64,000 bases of DNA from Epinephelus fuscoguttatus (taxonomy: Eukaryota > Chordata > Actinopteri > Perciformes > Serranidae), in NCBI RefSeq assembly GCF_011397635.1, contig NC_064770.1, positions 26,367,603 to 26,431,602 on the forward strand, in the 5' to 3' direction. This document shows positions 1 to 11,625 of this stretch, piece by piece. Each line of letters opens with the position of its first letter. The first letter of the stretch is position 1. Position numbers and translations under genes: made by a program. Under the pieces are notes generated by a model. It was given only the letters and a program-made list of their open reading frames with translations. It did no database searches and had not been told where the DNA came from.

Positions 1-97
1 TCTGTTTTGGCCTTGTTAGAGTAAACAAATATTGTTATACTTTATTCTTTTTGCATGCTGTACCTACTTACCTCCATTATCTTGTTTATGTCACAAG

Positions 98-332
98 GAC
101 CTTGGTGCTCTCCGTGACATCGTCATCAACGCCAACCCGGCACAGCCACCCCTGACCCTGCTGGTGCTCCACAGTGTGTTGTGTCAGCGCTATCGGGTGC
201 TCTCCACCGTCCATGTCCACTCCTCGGTCACCAGTGTGCCGCCACAGCTCCTGTCCTGCCTCGGTCCACGTCACGCAGACAGCTATGCTCGCCAGATGTT
301 CCAGCTGGGCTTCACCCTCATATGGAAAGATG
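98..332 (+). CDS. aimp2: aimp2 penultimate coding exon
   Basis: The acceptor is a pyrimidine-rich stretch ending CACAAG just before position 98, and the exon opens in phase 0 with GAC CTT GGT. The donor is GTGAGA at 333, leaving one base of the next codon. The exon has 235 nt and codes for the thioredoxin/GST-N-like region of AIMP2. The reading frame stays open past the donor to about 355, which is intron read-through. Confidence 0.95.
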
Positions 333-2272
333 GTGAGAGAAGCAGAATGTGTTAGAGTGGGGATAATCAATGTACTTTGCCCTGGGGCCACTTTTGCAAA
401 ATGATAGGAGAGCAGGGGCCTGTTAACAAACTTTAATAATAAGTATCAAAAAAAAAATGAATAAACAGGGCAAATCCAGTTATAGTCAGACCCGCACAGG
501 TTAGGTGTACCAAGGGTTTAACTAGGATTTGAGGACATTCAGGGCTTAGCTTGCGCCTTTGTCGAGGGGTCCTGGCTAGCCACCCCTAGTACTTTGATGA
601 ACAAGCTCTACTGTGATGCTTTTTATTACACTCTGGCACATTTTAATCTACAAATTTTTCTTAGTGTAAATCAATTTATTTTCATTATGAACTTAAAAAT
701 GGTTGGCAGGCCCCACGGCACCCATTTGTCGCTGTTTTAAGGGATGGACATAAGACAAGGATCGGAGGAAGACTGCTTTAGAAAGTGCAACAAAGACATT
801 CTTGCAATACTGTGCAACAAGCACATACACAACGCTGGTAGTAAATCAAAACAGGAAGGACATTATATCCCTAAAATACCTCCACCAGTGTTATATTGTG
901 GTGCCATGAGGTCCTGATACACAGCAGCTCTGCTGTTATTGTTTTTTGGCTTCAGATGGCAGTGTAGAGGCAGACTTGAAATGGGCAGAAAGAAGCAGGT
1001 ATGACATTCAAGAAAGGTCCCAAGAATTGAACTAAGGAGGTTGCAGTTACATGGCATGCACTGAAACCATTTGGCTATCAAGATCCTCCACAACTGTGCT
1101 GTTTAATTTGGATGTCATTTCTCTTGAAAGTGTGTAGGTGGTTAGATTATGAAACTAATTACAACCTTTCACCCAGCCAAATTAATTACAGCAAACTAAC
1201 CACTGTCATCAAACATGAAGCCATTTGAGTGGGGACTCAGTTGTTTTACTGAGCATTAAGAGGTGCAGCTTTTTTTTTTTTTTTTTTTTTGATCATGTCC
1301 GCAGTTTTATTATCAAGAGCAAAGCTTTGCAACTTTTTGATGTGACAAATTATTTTTAAAAGTTATCTTTTGGGCTTTTTAATGGTTGAATATATCATGT
1401 ACAGTTCATGACCAGTGTAGATAGCTTTTTAAATTTCATGAACTCATGCACAAATGTTAAGGTTTACTATGCAGGATTGGTGGTTACTGCGAAAGGGGAA
1501 GTAAAAGCCAACCCCAGATTCACTCTCATTTGGCGTTTTGCCTCACTTTATTTGTGTAGGTTTTTTTTTTTTGTTGGCACTGTTCCTGTTGCCTACGGTC
1601 TGGCACCTAGTTGGTATCTTTTTATAAAGCCCCAGCCTCACCTGAGCCCTGTGGGGGTACACGCCCATAAACATCCCAGACACAGAAAAAATACAGGCTT
1701 GTTTTTAAGGAAGATCCTGCATCTTTTAAGCATCATTGTGTTTTAGGAATACTACTTCTAACCATTACACACTTTGCATCCATGTTACCATGTGATACTT
1801 GACATATTGACATGATCTAGGTGTGGTAAAAGCTTGTGCCCTTGTGTACTCTGAAACATGTTTATCCTTTGACCAATCCACAGTCCCCAAACTGCAGATG
1901 AAGTTCAGCGTCCAGAACATGTGTCCCATCGAAGGTGAGGCCAACGTGGCGCGCTTCCTCTTCAAGCTGCTGTCTCCCTACCCCAGTGACCCTGCCGTCG
2001 CCACACTGGTGGACAGCTGGGTGGACACAGCTTTCTTCCAGCTGGCAGAGGGCAGCGCCAAGGAGCGAGCTGCCGTCCTACGCGCCCTGAACTCCGCTCT
2101 GGGCCGGAACCCCTGGCTGGCAGGGCCCGAGTTCTCCCTGGCCGACATCGCCTGCTATTGCTGCGTGCTGCAAAGTGGCTCCGCCTCCTCTACACCCTCT
2201 AACGTCCAGCGCTGGATCAAGTCCTGTGAGAACCTGGGCCACTTCAACCCTGTCAAGCTATTTCTGCAGTGA
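98..2272 (+). CDS. aimp2: aimp2, 3' part of gene (last two coding exons)
   Basis: The two exons encode the C-terminal 207 residues of AIMP2 (p38), a non-catalytic scaffold of the cytosolic multi-aminoacyl-tRNA synthetase complex. The human protein is 320 residues, so the N-terminal lysyl-tRNA-synthetase-binding and leucine-zipper parts must lie upstream of the window. The visible part begins [14 protein letters not shown], continues through HVHSSV and LGFTLIWK, and ends in the GST-C-like helical domain with [17 protein letters not shown] and NVQRW. It follows the human protein nearly residue for residue. The exons join in phase 1 to give WKD-VPK. The 1.55-kb intron has GTGAGA and CAG ends. 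Identity is certain at family level; the residue match to AIMP2 is recalled, not aligned by software. Confidence 0.97.
333..1883 (+). other. aimp2 last intron
   Basis: This intron of 1551 bp holds a dispersed repeat at about 356-680, a homopolymer T tract near 1269-1290 and otherwise unremarkable AT-rich sequence. Short open frames in it show no recognisable protein. Confidence 0.85.
356..680 (+). repeat. dispersed repeat shared with 58190-58440
   Basis: Both places run through the same landmarks in the same order: CTTTGCCC..GGGGCCA, TTTTGCAAAA, AGGGGCC, CACAGGT.AGGTGT, GGGGCTTAGC or a near variant, GCACTCTGG or a near variant, and a TAACAAGTAT-like end. Identity looks moderate, so these are old copies. 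The class is not identified. Confidence 0.7.
1884..2272 (+). CDS. aimp2: aimp2 terminal coding exon
   Basis: The acceptor is CCACAG at 1878-1883. The 389-nt exon completes a split valine codon and runs VPKLQMKFS to the stop TGA at 2270-2272. It holds the GST-C-like domain. The exon is much richer in GC than the flanking intron and 3' UTR, as expected of coding sequence. Confidence 0.96.
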
Positions 2273-2721
2273 CTGGCGCTGTCCCGGGACCAGCCACCTG
2301 TAGGGTGTCTAACCCAAGCAAAGTGAGAGAAGGGCATTAGAATATTAAAATACCCCAGCCATGTCTGGATCCCCCTCTGATGCTTCCCTCCTTACTGTAA
2401 TATATCACAGAACTGACAGAGACTCAGTAGAAGCAAAATGGTTGACAGTTGAAGTAACTTAAGGGTATCTGTTTCTGCCATGCTGCTTTTGTATATTCTA
2501 AAGCTATTTTATGAAAGGGAGGAAGCATGAGAGGACTGTAAAGACAAGGGGTTGGTGATGGATTCAATCAAAGGTACTGACAGAAGAAACACACTGTACA
2601 CCTTCCACCCACTTTGTGCCTAACATGATCCTGTTCTAAATGTGTGGTTTAATGTGGTGGTGTCCAGTATTACAAGTTGTTTTCACAAGTAATACTTTGC
2701 ACCATTTGTTTTACTGAAACC

Positions 2722-2727
2722 ATTAAA
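2722..2727 (+). terminator. candidate aimp2 polyadenylation signal
   Basis: ATTAAA is followed about 30 bp later by GT/T-rich sequence (GGGCTTTGTTTT), a plausible cleavage context. It would give a 3' UTR of about 470 nt. An earlier ATTAAA at 2344-2349 is an alternative. Confidence 0.45.
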
Positions 2728-2745
2728 ATTTCCACTTTGGATCAA

Positions 2746-5700
2746 ACTTTGAATCAGGGCCTGGGCTTTGTTTTATTCCACTGTTTGTTCACTTTAAAAA
2801 CCAGTTTCCTCAAGTAACCTAACATGTAGCATCCACTGAAGTGCACCTCTGTGTCCAACAGGTGGCAGGACTGTCATTTAGGAATTGGAGATGTTTTTGT
2901 TCAGTAACTTCCTTCACCTGCTGCAACTCATCCCACTGTACAAGAAGGTAGGGAAACACTTGACAGGTGGTTCTTTGGAAAGTCTCTACTCCACCCGGCT
3001 TGTTTGTCTCTGGAGCTTTGGAAGACTACAGCCAATAAGCACGTTAACGCAGTACAGACATAAGAGCAAGCACACACTTAGGGTTGGGCCGATCACTAAA
3101 TCTTGAATTGAGTTTTAATGACTGAATATGTTGGATGTTAAGCTTGCAATTTGAAACCAAGCTTTAATATTAGGAGCCCGACCAATAAAGCAGCCAGGAG
3201 GATACATCAGCAAGTATTAGCTCATTGCAGACATACTGGTATCGACACATTTGCCTGCCAAGTACATTTCTTGGTTGCAACAAATGCAAAGAGAACTTAT
3301 CATGAAAAGAAAACTATAGTCCTGCACATCGTCTCTTGAGCTCAATTTATCAGCACTATGTTTTGTTTCTCAGAACTTCATCAAGCAAAGTCCCTACAGA
3401 CAAATAAAACCATACAAATGGCACTGTGCATTTAAAGGCTACAGGCTTTCACCTGGGAAAACACCTGACAATCAGGCTGCCAGAAACACCTCCTGATTTG
3501 CATACAAGTCAATGAGCTCCTCCAACACTTCAACAACAAAAAACACATTGAATTCTCACAATGGTAATGGTGATCATCTGCTATAACACCTTATACCGTG
3601 GAGCCCTCTAAGGACATTAGATAAGAGTATTCTTTTACATATTACTCCCATATTTCTCAATTTGTGTTTTCACAGAGACGGCACTGAAGGCAATTTAAAG
3701 ATGGATCCATAAGAAATGTTCTTTTCTAATGTCCCTGTTGTGTAACGTGAACTGTTTTTCTGTATTATTAGCAAATTTATTATGTATGGTAACAATTGTA
3801 AGAGCTCAGTTTTGCATTTGAGAAGCTCATTTACCTTAATATGTCGCTGGCATCCTTAGACTGGCACTGTATTCTTTGGTAAAGCCTTAAAGCCTTTATA
3901 TGTATGGTGCTTTTTGCATGGACATGTTTGTATGGATTTTGCCAGATGAAGGTCTGAGGACTGAAACATCGTGTTAGTAAGAGTAAGTTCAAGTATTGTA
4001 CAATGTTCAGGATTCTTTAATTTTCTTTAATAATCTTTAATTCACTTTTGATCCTACATACCTCAGATTTAACCCTTTGAAACCTGAGCAGATTGGCTTG
4101 GGTTATTTCAAAAACATTACAAGGAGGAAATGAGCAATGAAAAAAAAGAAATGACCCACAACTATTGGCAAGAAGTTAGTAAAAATATTAAATTAAAAAC
4201 AAGAAAATTAGTTTAAAAACAAACAAACATGTAAAATAAATTTAAATATGTAATAATCATCATTATAGTTTTTCCTTGGCTTTCCTTCACTATCTTTTTA
4301 AAAATAATTTTCTAAATGTATTTATTTTATTGCAATTTGTGTAACATTTTTGCTAAGTTGCTCATTGCCTTTTTCCCCTTGTTTCTGAAAGAAATTGCAC
4401 CAGTTTGCTCAGAGTTCAATGGTTTGAAAGCAGCACAAGAAATATCCCTTTCAAAAATGTTTCCTGATGTTATGGGTTGTGTTAAGAAACTAGTATCAGC
4501 CAGTATGTCATTATTGGATTAGTTACTCTCAAAAATCAGTATCACTGTGGCAAAAAAAAAGTCCTGTATTTGTCTGACTATATTTCATATATAACCATGG
4601 AACAGGGAAACTGGACGACAGATACTGAGGGATCCTCCTGACCCCTTTCTTCACTCAGCATCTTAGTACTTAAAAACTAGTAACAAGATGCATTTTCCTT
4701 ACATGTTTGAAAGCTTTAAAATATTGAAGAAAAAACATGAATTAACCAGATTATTTCAAAAGCTGTAAAATGTTTGTATCCACAATCTGAATGTAATTCT
4801 AACTTTAAAAGTGATTTTCTTCATCTGGAACTTAGTCCCTTATTTTTGAGAATGTCTAAAATAATAATCGCAGATTTTTTGTCCCACACCAGTTCCCTTT
4901 TTTTTCAGTTATCTCTATTCACCACTCCGTTTTGACTACACAGCTACACACATTTACTGTGTCCTTTCTCTGCAACCAGTTGTTCAAGCTGCTTTTTCTC
5001 CTTATCAGCTGATGTGTTGTTGTGTAGAATCCCAATGCCCTGTCTCTCTGGAGTGGAGTCGACTGTGGAGCAGCGAGGGCAGTTTCACAGCGGTCCACTG
5101 CTGGAGAGTTTCATATCTCTGCTTGAATCTTTGTGGCTTCTGCAGGCAAAGTCAAAGAAAGACAGATAACTAGAAAATATTGCTTCATACATGCAATGAT
5201 GTTGAAAAGAAGAAAAAGCAAATCCCATGGCGTCTCACACTCTCTTGAGGTTGGTTCTGCATCCTCAGAAGTGTCATGTTTTAGACAGCTCTGGTCCACA
5301 CACAGCCCGTGTGCAAGTGTATGTTTGTATGCTCTGACAGCCTCCTGTTGGTCTCCAGGCAGCTGTCTGACAAGACGAAAGCTCTTAAATGACATCTGGG
5401 CGCATGGCAAGGAATACACTCGGGACTGTGCAGCGCTGAAATTTTTGCTGTTTGTGTGCTCTGTGTTTCCCCTCACATACAAACACTCCTGGGCTTCTTT
5501 GAAACATTAATCAGTATCTGTTGATGCACTTTAGGGCTGCATGAAAATGAGGCAGCCAATCCCAACCCCGTCCCTAATCCTATCGCTTTTGTTGTCATGC
5601 AAATAAGACACAGACCAAAAAAAAAAAGAGGCTCTTTCCTTGTCTCTTTATATATGATATAAAACATACAGACAGGATATGTGTTCTCATTGAGCACCTG

Positions 5701-6053
5701 TAGAAAAAACAAACTTAACTGAAAGACAAAATCACTTAAGTTTAACCCTGTGGCTACTTCAAATCACAACAATAGCACATATAGAAGGATGCTTTTGTAT
5801 ACTCAGTCCTTGAATGTCAATGTCCAAGATTGTCAATTTGATATTTTCATCAGGCCATTCAGGGGAGACCATATACGCTACGCCTATCAAAACAGATAAG
5901 GGAAGGATATTAGAAAACACATCCGGAGCTAAATTGTCTGAAATGAGATCTCACTCAGGGTTTTTTTTTTTCCTGTGATGATTTTAGCACAATGTGGTTT
6001 GATTCTGCATCAATTAAAAGGCTGCGAGAAAAAGGGGGTCGCCGGCGATGCGT
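2746..6053. other. intergenic spacer between aimp2 and the hAT gene
   Basis: This is AT-rich and largely unique. Near 3940-3985 there is a short stretch (GATGAAGGTCTGAGGACTG..) resembling a dispersed repeat common in fish. Short open frames here, on both strands, look like chance: no domain motif and no splice-compatible neighbours. I see no RNA gene. Confidence 0.6.
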
Positions 6054-7766
6054 TCACTCGGTGACCAAAGTGCACACATTACTGTTGTATCTCAAAAGCT
6101 GAATGCGCTCGAAGTAGTCATCGGTCAGAAAGTTTCTCTGTGAGGTGACCAGGTTGCCTTTCTGGCTGAAGAGACGCTGGACGGGGGCGGTGGACGGCAG
6201 GGTGGTGTTGTATTTGAGGAAAAGCTGCTTCATTCTGGGGAAGTCCTGAAGGCACTCGAGGCTCTTCCCCGTCCCTTCGAGGTACTTGCGGACCTCCTCC
6301 ATCACCCCCCGTTGCTGGATCTGAATGGTGGGCTTCACAGACCCGTAGCTGAAGAAGTCATCTTCGGATTCAATGGTTGACAGATTCCGGCTTGTGTTTG
6401 CCTCCGTTACGCTACAGGGATCCATCTGGGACGCCTCTGTCGCCAGCAGGGAGCACATCTCCTCCCTGTCAGAGGCAGCCATCCACCACAAACGGAACTG
6501 AGGAGTCGTCGCTGTCGCAATCTTCGCTTCTGTGCTGGCAAACAGCTCCTGGAACCGCACGTCAATAGCCGCTACAACGGCGGTGATGACATCGCCGAAG
6601 TAATTTGCCACGTCTTTCTGCTCATTTAACTTATTCTTCAGGCTGAGTACGGTTGGGATGACCAGACCCAGGTAGCACTTCTGCTCTGCTTGGAAAAGTT
6701 CAAGTGCAAAAGCGAGCGGGTGGAACACAGTCACATATTCTTTCAAGAAGGCCATCTCCTCCGGTTGCAAGCGTGGGACCTCCAGGCGGGCGCACAGCTC
6801 CGTCAGCTCCCGCTCTGTGAGTGAGACGATCTTCTGTATCGCACAGTACTCCACATTCCAGCGTATGACAGCAGGCACGACCAGCGCCATCTTTCCTATC
6901 TCCTCTGCTGCGCTCATACCAACCTGGAGGTGGTGGCATTTGCTCCAGATGGCGTACACCTTGGCCAGTGTGCTGTAATGCAGCTGGCACATGGGCCCCT
7001 GTGACACGGCCTGCCAGAAGTCCTCAGTGACAATCAGCTCCAGGGTGTGTGATGCACAGCGCTGCACGGTGGGCAGAAACAGGAGCATGTCCTGCTCCGG
7101 CTCGCCCTCCAGGACAGCGCTCACGTTCTCGTAGAACCCGATGTCGTCGTCGCTTTCCTGGCTGTCCACCGCAAACTCTTTGAACACGCTGATGAACGGG
7201 CTGCCGTTATCAGTGACTGTGGTCTGAACTTTACTCTCGATATTGTACGCCACGTGGATGTCGTGTATCCGTCCGGCGATGGTGTCGTGTGTGATTCTGC
7301 CCTGCAGCCGTGCGAACCCCAGGGCCGCAGACTTCCTCTCCAGAGAATGCTTATCGATCCAGTGACAGGTCATCCCGAAGAAGCTCCTGTTGTTGGCCGT
7401 CCAGATGTCAGCCGTGGTGCACACGTACTGGATGCTGTTGAGCTTTGCCATCAGCTCCTCCCGCATCCTGGAAAAACCCTGGTCCACCTTTGTAAACAAG
7501 GTCACCCTGTCCATGGACTTTAGCCCTTCAGTCAAGCCTGCGATCAACTTCCTGAAGCCGGGCTGCTCCAGCACATAAAACGACTGGCAGTCTTCCACGA
7601 TGAAGTTGAATATCAGCTCTTCGATCTTTGCTTGGGTCATGCATTTGGAGATGATTTCCGCTTTGAGCTTCTTCAGCTGGCAGTGCCTGCTCTCCTCACC
7701 GTTGTGCTCTTCTTTCTTCCTCCCCCTCTTGACATCAGGCCTGGCTTCACAGCCCAAGTGTGTTCT
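6054..7766 (-). CDS. BED/hAT gene, exon 2 (RNase H-like core and hAT dimerisation domain)
   Basis: On the minus strand a TTTGTGTTGCAG acceptor precedes position 7766 and the exon opens in phase 0 with AGA ACA CAC. The open frame runs 570 codons to TGA at 6056-6054. It can be extended upstream to a GTG at 7775, but the splice site gives a better model because it joins the BED finger. Confidence 0.92.
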   Translation of the reverse strand, partial: RTHLGCEARPDVKRGRKKEEHNGEESRHCQLKKLKAEIISKCMTQAKIEELIFNFIVEDCQSFYVLEQPGFRKLIAGLTEGLKSMDRVTLFTKVDQGFSRMREELMAKLNSIQYVCTTADIWTANNRSFFGMTCHWIDKHSLERKSAALGFARLQGRITHDTIAGRIHDIHVAYNIESKVQTTVTDNGSPFISVFKEFAVDSQESDDDIGFYENVSAVLEGEPEQDMLLFLPTVQRCASHTLELIVTEDFWQAVSQGPMCQLHYSTLAKVYAIWSKCHHLQVGMSAAEEIGKMALVVPAVIRWNVEYCAIQKIVSLTERELTELCARLEVPRLQPEEMAFLKEYVTVFHPLAFALELFQAEQKCYLGLVIPTVLSLKNKLNEQKDVANYFGDVITAVVAAIDVRFQELFASTEAKIATATTPQFRLWWMAASDREEMCSLLATEASQMDPCSVTEANTSRNLSTIESEDDFFSYGSVKPTIQIQQRGVMEEVRKYLEGTGKSLECLQDFPRMKQLFLKYNTTLPSTAPVQRLFSQKGNLVTSQRNFLTDDYFERIQLLRYNSNVCTLVTE

Positions 7767-8272
7767 CTGCAACACAAAACGCCATCAAGGCTTCACGTTA
7801 GTTGCTGGAGGTGTGCCATTTGTGTGATCTGAGTTTCCACTAGTTTATAAACTTCACGTGCAATGACAAAACTCTACATAACACTTGTGAAATTGTTTTT
7901 TCCTGCAAAGTTGAACAAAAAGAGCCTCCAGCGCCACGAGTTGGTAATCAACATGCAGCTAGAATGTAACGTTATTAATCACGAGGGTAGCTATTCATTC
8001 ATTGACTCTTTCAAACATTAATCTGACGTGTACTGGAAGTCACCGCAGGGATATTACTTTGTGCAACTTACGTCTAAATGCTTCTTTAGGTTTGATGTGG
8101 AGGTTTTCGACGTGGAGAGCAGATTGACCCTCGGCAGACATAGATTACACTGGACGATGATATTTTTTCCTTGATCTGCCTTGTACGTGAAATGGTGGCG
8201 ATAACGCCAAGTATGCATGGCCGATTTGGTCTCGCCGCTGCTTTCATGGTGATCAACATCCATTTCGGACAT
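6054..8272 (-). CDS. intact two-exon BED-finger hAT transposase-like gene
   Basis: Joining 8272-8072 to 7766-6054 gives one frame of about 637 residues with no stop or frameshift. An N-terminal BED zinc finger (about residues 22-70) has the aromatic WRYRHHF start, C42-x2-C45 and H65. The second zinc histidine, H70, comes from the second exon, so the splice completes the finger. The transposase core has D187 in ADIWT, D253 in VTDN, RCASHTLELI near 303 and RWN near 369. The C-terminal hAT dimerisation region at about 590-626 contains QRLFSQKGN, where many relatives have ERxFS. The family cuts and pastes DNA with 8-bp target duplications. I could not find this copy's inverted repeats, so it may be a recent transposon copy or a domesticated gene. 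Coding GC is well above its surroundings. Confidence 0.92.
8072..8272 (-). CDS. BED/hAT gene, exon 1 (BED zinc finger)
   Basis: The exon runs ATG to ..KKHLD, 67 codons, ending at a consensus GTAAGT donor (8071-8066 on the plus strand). The intron is 305 bp. Reading through the donor adds only a few residues before a stop, which supports splicing. Upstream exons cannot be excluded, but the ATG is followed by an acidic leader typical of BED-hAT proteins. Confidence 0.85.
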
Positions 8273-8869
8273 TATCTCCGCTGTTATCGACGTCTCGAAA
8301 TATAATAAAAGTATCGTAATCCGATTTAGTAATCGTGATTACACGTAAAGTAACGATGGCGGCAGAGAAATCCTCATGAAAAGGGGCAGGCCTTTGTTCA
8401 GATGTTGCCCAGAACAGCAACAAGGAGTAGACACCATCATCAGTATTTATTTGTGCGCATGCGCATTGCGAGTGAGCAAAACCCTATACGCGAATAGGCA
8501 CAGTGGAGCATTGCGCATGCGTCTTTCACACACGGGTGCCCACACTGTGACGCCCCAGACCTCTCCTTGTGATCTTTACTCACAGCCATGGTAGTACTTT
8601 TACCACCAGCATTTCCTTTTTCTCCAGTGATGCTGCGACTTGGCGCCACCTTCAGGGCTGCGGAAGTAACAATATCACAGTGTTTTAATTGATACAGGTT
8701 TTAATTTATTAGGAATATATAGGTTTTCAGCTAGATATCACCATTGACTGTCACTGTCAATATAAATCCTCTATAACCCTGTAAATATAGACATGTATAC
8801 ATACACATACTGACCATAATTGTTATTTTTATTTGCAATATCTGTATTATTTACTCTTTGTAGTGATTT

Positions 8870-9790
8870 TTAGTCTCTTTTAGCTGTTTTGCATCTGTCT
8901 GTAGTCATTTTGTGTCAGTTCAAGGCTGGTATTCCCCTTTTTATAGTCTTTTGAGTGTCTTTGTGTCTCTGTCCAGCTGTTTTGCACGTCTTTGTAGTCG
9001 TTTGTGCCTCTTTGTAGTAATTTTGAGTTTCTTTGTAGTCATTCTGTTCATATTTTTAGTCCCTTTGCAGCTGTTTTGCATCTCTTTGCAGTCATCTTGA
9101 GTCTCTTCACGGTTATGTTCTAATTTTGGCAGTCTTTGTGAGTCTCTGTGTCTCTCTGCTGCTGTTTTGCAGCTCTGTGTTGTCATTTTGTGTCTCTTTG
9201 TAGTCATTTTGTGTCTGTTCACAGTTGGTTTTCCCCCTTCATCGTCTCTTTGTGTGTCTTTGTAGCTGTTTTGCACCTCTTTGTAATTGTTTGTGCCTTT
9301 TTGTGGTCATTTTGTGTCTCTGCAGTAATTTCAAGTCTTTTCATAGTCATTTTGTGTCTCTAGTCATGTTGAGTCTATTTATAGATGTTTTGCATTTTTT
9401 TGCAGTCATTTTGTGTCTCTTCACGGTTGTTTTTCTAATTCTAACAGTCTTTGTGAGTCTCTGTCTTTTTGCATCTGTTTTGCACCTCTTTGTGATTGTT
9501 TCTGCTTCTTTGTGGTTTTGAGTCTTTACGGTTGTTTTTCTAATTTTTATAGTCTTTGTGGGTCTTTTTTGTGCCTCTTTGTAGTTGTTTGTGCTTCTTT
9601 ATGGTCACTTTGCAATCATTTTGTGTCTCGTCACAGTTTTGTGTCTCGCCACTTTGTGGGTCTCTTTTAGTCTTTTTGCAGCTGTTTTTGCACCTCTTCA
9701 TAGTTGTTTGTGCCTTTTTGTGTTAGTTTTGAGTCTCTCCCATGTTGTCTCTTCAAGTGACATTTTGTAGTTGAAGGTGAGGGGGCCACC
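8870..9790 (+). repeat. degenerate short-period tandem array (CTCTTTGTAGTCATTTTGTGT type)
   Basis: Roughly 900 bp is built from variants of a unit of about 20 bp: TTTGTAGT[C/T]..TTTTG[T/C]..CTC. Composite units differ by small substitutions. Open frames across it on both strands are a by-product of the repetition. The same unit occurs inverted at 60480-60705. The array ends in GGGGGCCACCTGACACTTTT followed by GGCCCCTGGGCCTGTGCC. Confidence 0.85.
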
Positions 9791-10874
9791 TGACACTTTT
9801 GGCCCCTGGGCCTGTGCCAGTAGGCCCATTCAGTAATCCACTCATGAGTTCATACACTTATTTTTACATATTTGTGTTCATAAAAGTCCTGTCTATTCAT
9901 TACCTTTATATTTTTAGCTTTGTCATCCATGTTCTTAGTTGTTATGTCTATTTCTTTCTAGGTACATTGAAAGCAATGACAAAAAAACAAGGTGAAATTC
10001 CTTGCATGTGTACACATGGACTAATAAAGCTGATTCTGATGAAACGAACAGCTGAGCAACAATGACAGAAAATAGCTGCGCTTATACAAAGAGAACAAGA
10101 TAATAAGAAAGAAACACAGACAGAGGTCTCAAGTTACCGTTACTTATCATTATATATCACAGATGGATAATTCAAATGCATTAAAAAGGCTAAATACTTT
10201 ATTATAATAATATTGTTTTTGGCTGGTTTTATATGCTTATTTTTTCAGTGAATGAAAACATAGCACCTGACAGAACACCTTCTCAAACTGTTGAAATATT
10301 TTCATAGCATTTAGTCCTCTTCCAAAAATCTGTTCCTCTAATTGCTACTTCACTCGGTCGCTTGAGATTCACAGCTGGCATTAGAACTGGTGTGGAAGTG
10401 AGTTGTGGTCCAAAAGGCTACGTCACTTATTGTTGAAGTGGAAAACTGAAGCCTCCACTACACATTAACTGACAATGGACTTCACAGTGAAGCAGCAGAC
10501 ATCTTGGGCCTCGTAGTTAAACCTTTGAAATGGGTAATGATTGCAAATAGATTCTATATTTTCAAGGAGGGAGAAGGAGTTAATGTACTTGGAGAATCAT
10601 TAACAAGATAACTATGTTGTGGAAAAACTGTATCCAGTGGTTGAATGTAACTAAGTACATTTAATCAAGTGCTGTATCTAAGTACAAATTTGAGGCACTT
10701 GTACTTTTCTTAAGTCTTTTCTTTTTGTACCACTTCCACTCTCAAAAGGCATTATTACTTTTTACTCCATTACATTTATCTGACAGCTTTAGTTTCTTTA
10801 CAAATTAAGATTTTTACACACAAAACATTTGAAGAGTTTAGAAAATGTTGTTTTGTTATAAAGTAAACGACCCA

Positions 10875-11190
10875 ACAGTCTCTCCAAGTACAGCTGAAAT
10901 GATTCATCCATTAATTAGTTAGCTGAATGACAGAAAATTAATTGGAAATGATTTGATGGTTGAAGTAATTTTTCATGTTCCAGCTTCATAAGTGTGAAGA
11001 TTTGCTGCTAGTAGCAATGTTGAGGTTTGGATTGGACAAAACAAACATTGCGAAGGTGTCATGTTAGACTCCGGGTCACTGTGACAGCATTTTTCACTGA
11101 TTTCAGTATTTTTACAAACCAAACAGCAGACAAATGTACAAAATAATCAGCAGATTAATCCATAACGTAATTAAACATGAATTAATTGTT
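10875..11190 (+). repeat. nested repeat of the AATCAGCAGATTAATC family
   Basis: This carries TTTACAAACCAAACA and AAAATAATCAGCAGATTAATC, shared with 48301-48640 and 60240-60440. It lies inside the hAT MITE and is older than or contemporary with it. Confidence 0.7.
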
Positions 11191-11383
11191 AAAAATGACA
11201 GTTCAACCCTGTTTTTGCATGAATGCATGAGTATCAATAATCTAATTTATAATATTATAGCAGTCACAGGGCCTTTCTTTTTTAGCTTTTAATACTTTAA
11301 GTACATTTTCTTGATTATACTTACATACTTTTACTAAATTATCATTTTAATGCAGGACTTTTACTGCCCACAGGAGAACTACG

Positions 11384-11625
11384 GTGGCTGATGCAAAAAC
11401 ACGCATGGCCCTGTCTAGAGCCAGTGTTTGATTTGTCCATTCTGGGCTACTGTAGAAACAACATGGCGGACTCCGTGGAAGAGGACCAGCTCCATATGTT
11501 GGTGTTCACGACTCATTCTAAGGTATTTCGTATTTTCAGGTGATTATACACTAATGAAAACATAGTTATGGATATTGAATACCACCAGATGCTCCTACAT
11601 CATACACACTGGACCTTTAAGTAGG
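11384..11625 (+). repeat. nested dispersed repeat (ending ACACTGGACCTTTAA)
   Basis: It begins near GGAGAACTACGGTGGC and passes CAGGTGATTATACACTAATG to CACACTGGACCTTTAAG. I recognise it as a repeat common in percomorph fish. It interrupts the right part of the hAT MITE. Class unassigned. Confidence 0.6.

Noticed and set aside
5956..5985. CAGGGTTTTTT as possible 3' tip of the BED/hAT gene's transposon
   Set aside because: No inverted partner with ATCTCACT flank was found between 8,272 and 9,000.
6377..7832. Several plus-strand open frames opposite the hAT gene
   Set aside because: They are antisense shadows of a long, GC-rich coding exon.
8440..8530. Two copies of TGCGCATGCG near 8,456 and 8,515 (GCATGCGCATTGCG / GCATTGCGCATGCG)
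   Set aside because: Considered as the transposon end of the BED/hAT gene, but there is no matching tip left of 6,054 and no 8-bp duplication.
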